The notes below the pieces were generated by a model. The model was not told the origin of the DNA. It saw only the letters and a list, made by a program, of their open reading frames with translations, and made no database searches. Positions 63,851 to 64,000 of a stretch of DNA of 64,000 nt are shown here, piece by piece. How positions within the stretch are numbered: position 1 is the stretch's first letter; the number at the start of each line of letters is the position of its first letter. A program made the translations under genes and the position numbers. The DNA is from Lacibacter cauensis. Lineage in GTDB: Bacteria; Bacteroidota; Bacteroidia; Chitinophagales; Chitinophagaceae. The DNA is taken from the NCBI RefSeq assembly GCF_007830055.1, contig NZ_VLLE01000004.1, positions 401,248-465,247 on the forward strand, written 5' to 3'.

Positions 63851-64000
63851 ATGAAAAAGCTTATCAGTTTCCTTATCATCAGCCTTATCTTCTTTCAGTC
63901 TAACGCTCAAATAAACGCCTTTAAAGTTGAAGTAACCGGTAAGGGCAAACCCGTTATTCTGATACCCGGCTACAGTTGCAGCGGCGAAGTGTGGAACGAA
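63851..64000 (+). CDS. Secreted alpha/beta hydrolase (partial, cut by window end)
   Basis: Only the first 50 residues are visible. A signal peptide (MKKLISFLIISLIFFQSNAQ) is followed by VTGKGKPVILIPGYSCSGEV, the oxyanion-loop opening of alpha/beta hydrolases. The catalytic triad lies beyond the window. It diverges from the VIT fusion gene; 119 bp separate the two start codons. Confidence 0.8.
   Translation, partial: MKKLISFLIISLIFFQSNAQINAFKVEVTGKGKPVILIPGYSCSGEVWNE

Overview
The window looks like the chromosome of a Bacteroidota bacterium, most likely Chitinophagaceae (inferred, not proven). The signs are a TonB-dependent receptor with an N-terminal carboxypeptidase-D-like domain, an UpxY-type antiterminator, a Wza/Wzc pair of Bacteroidota type, a DUF2490 protein, a kinase fused to a RapZ C-terminal domain, TAnnTTTG-like promoters, few Shine-Dalgarno sequences, and long intergenic arrays of short repeats.

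About 1-44.7 kb is one surface-polysaccharide locus, entirely on the minus strand, so it reads from right to left. It begins with a leader (putative promoter near 45.18 kb, terminator-like hairpin at 45.03-45.06 kb), then upxY, an 890-bp repeat-filled gap, the outer-membrane export lipoprotein (wza-like) and the tyrosine autokinase/co-polymerase (wzc-like). Next come an asparagine-synthase-like amidotransferase, a glycosyltransferase, the ABC permease (wzm-like), and a compact module (transglutaminase-like membrane protein, BKACE/DUF849 enzyme, NeuD-like acyltransferase, WecE-like aminotransferase, GT2), followed by the ABC ATPase with a Wzt-type C-terminal domain. Beyond that is a set for a 2,3-diacetamido-uronic acid (UDP-GlcNAc 2-epimerase, WbpB-like dehydrogenase, WbpD-like acetyltransferase, WbpE-like aminotransferase) with a second amidotransferase. 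The distal 23 kb holds most of the roughly 18 glycosyltransferases, three OafA-type O-acyltransferases, two methyltransferases, a hexapeptide acetyltransferase and a secreted SGNH/sialate-O-acetylesterase-like lipoprotein. No Wzx flippase, Wzy polymerase or initiating phosphoglycosyltransferase is visible, so export is probably ABC-dependent, or the missing genes lie to the left.

The right part (46-64 kb) is mostly housekeeping: a NagX/HGSNAT-like membrane acyltransferase, a MurU-like nucleotidyltransferase and an AmgK-like kinase fused to RapZ-C (amino-sugar or peptidoglycan recycling), a TonB-dependent receptor, a metallophosphoesterase, a DUF2490 protein, a GIY-YIG nuclease inside a palindromic repeat array, an M1 peptidase, an amino-acid permease, a small membrane protein, an unusual VIT/vWA/TonB-plug/TPR fusion, and the start of a secreted alpha/beta hydrolase.

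The most striking non-coding feature is intergenic repeats in three distinct families: (i) 20-bp TTGC...GCAA cores at about 57-bp spacing, confined to gaps of the polysaccharide locus and its leader; (ii) AACC-based 6- and 7-bp arrays at 45.4-48.6 kb; (iii) a 107-bp-period array of 97-bp palindromic units at 55.0-56.2 kb, interrupted by the GIY-YIG gene. No tRNA, rRNA, true CRISPR array or insertion sequence was recognised.
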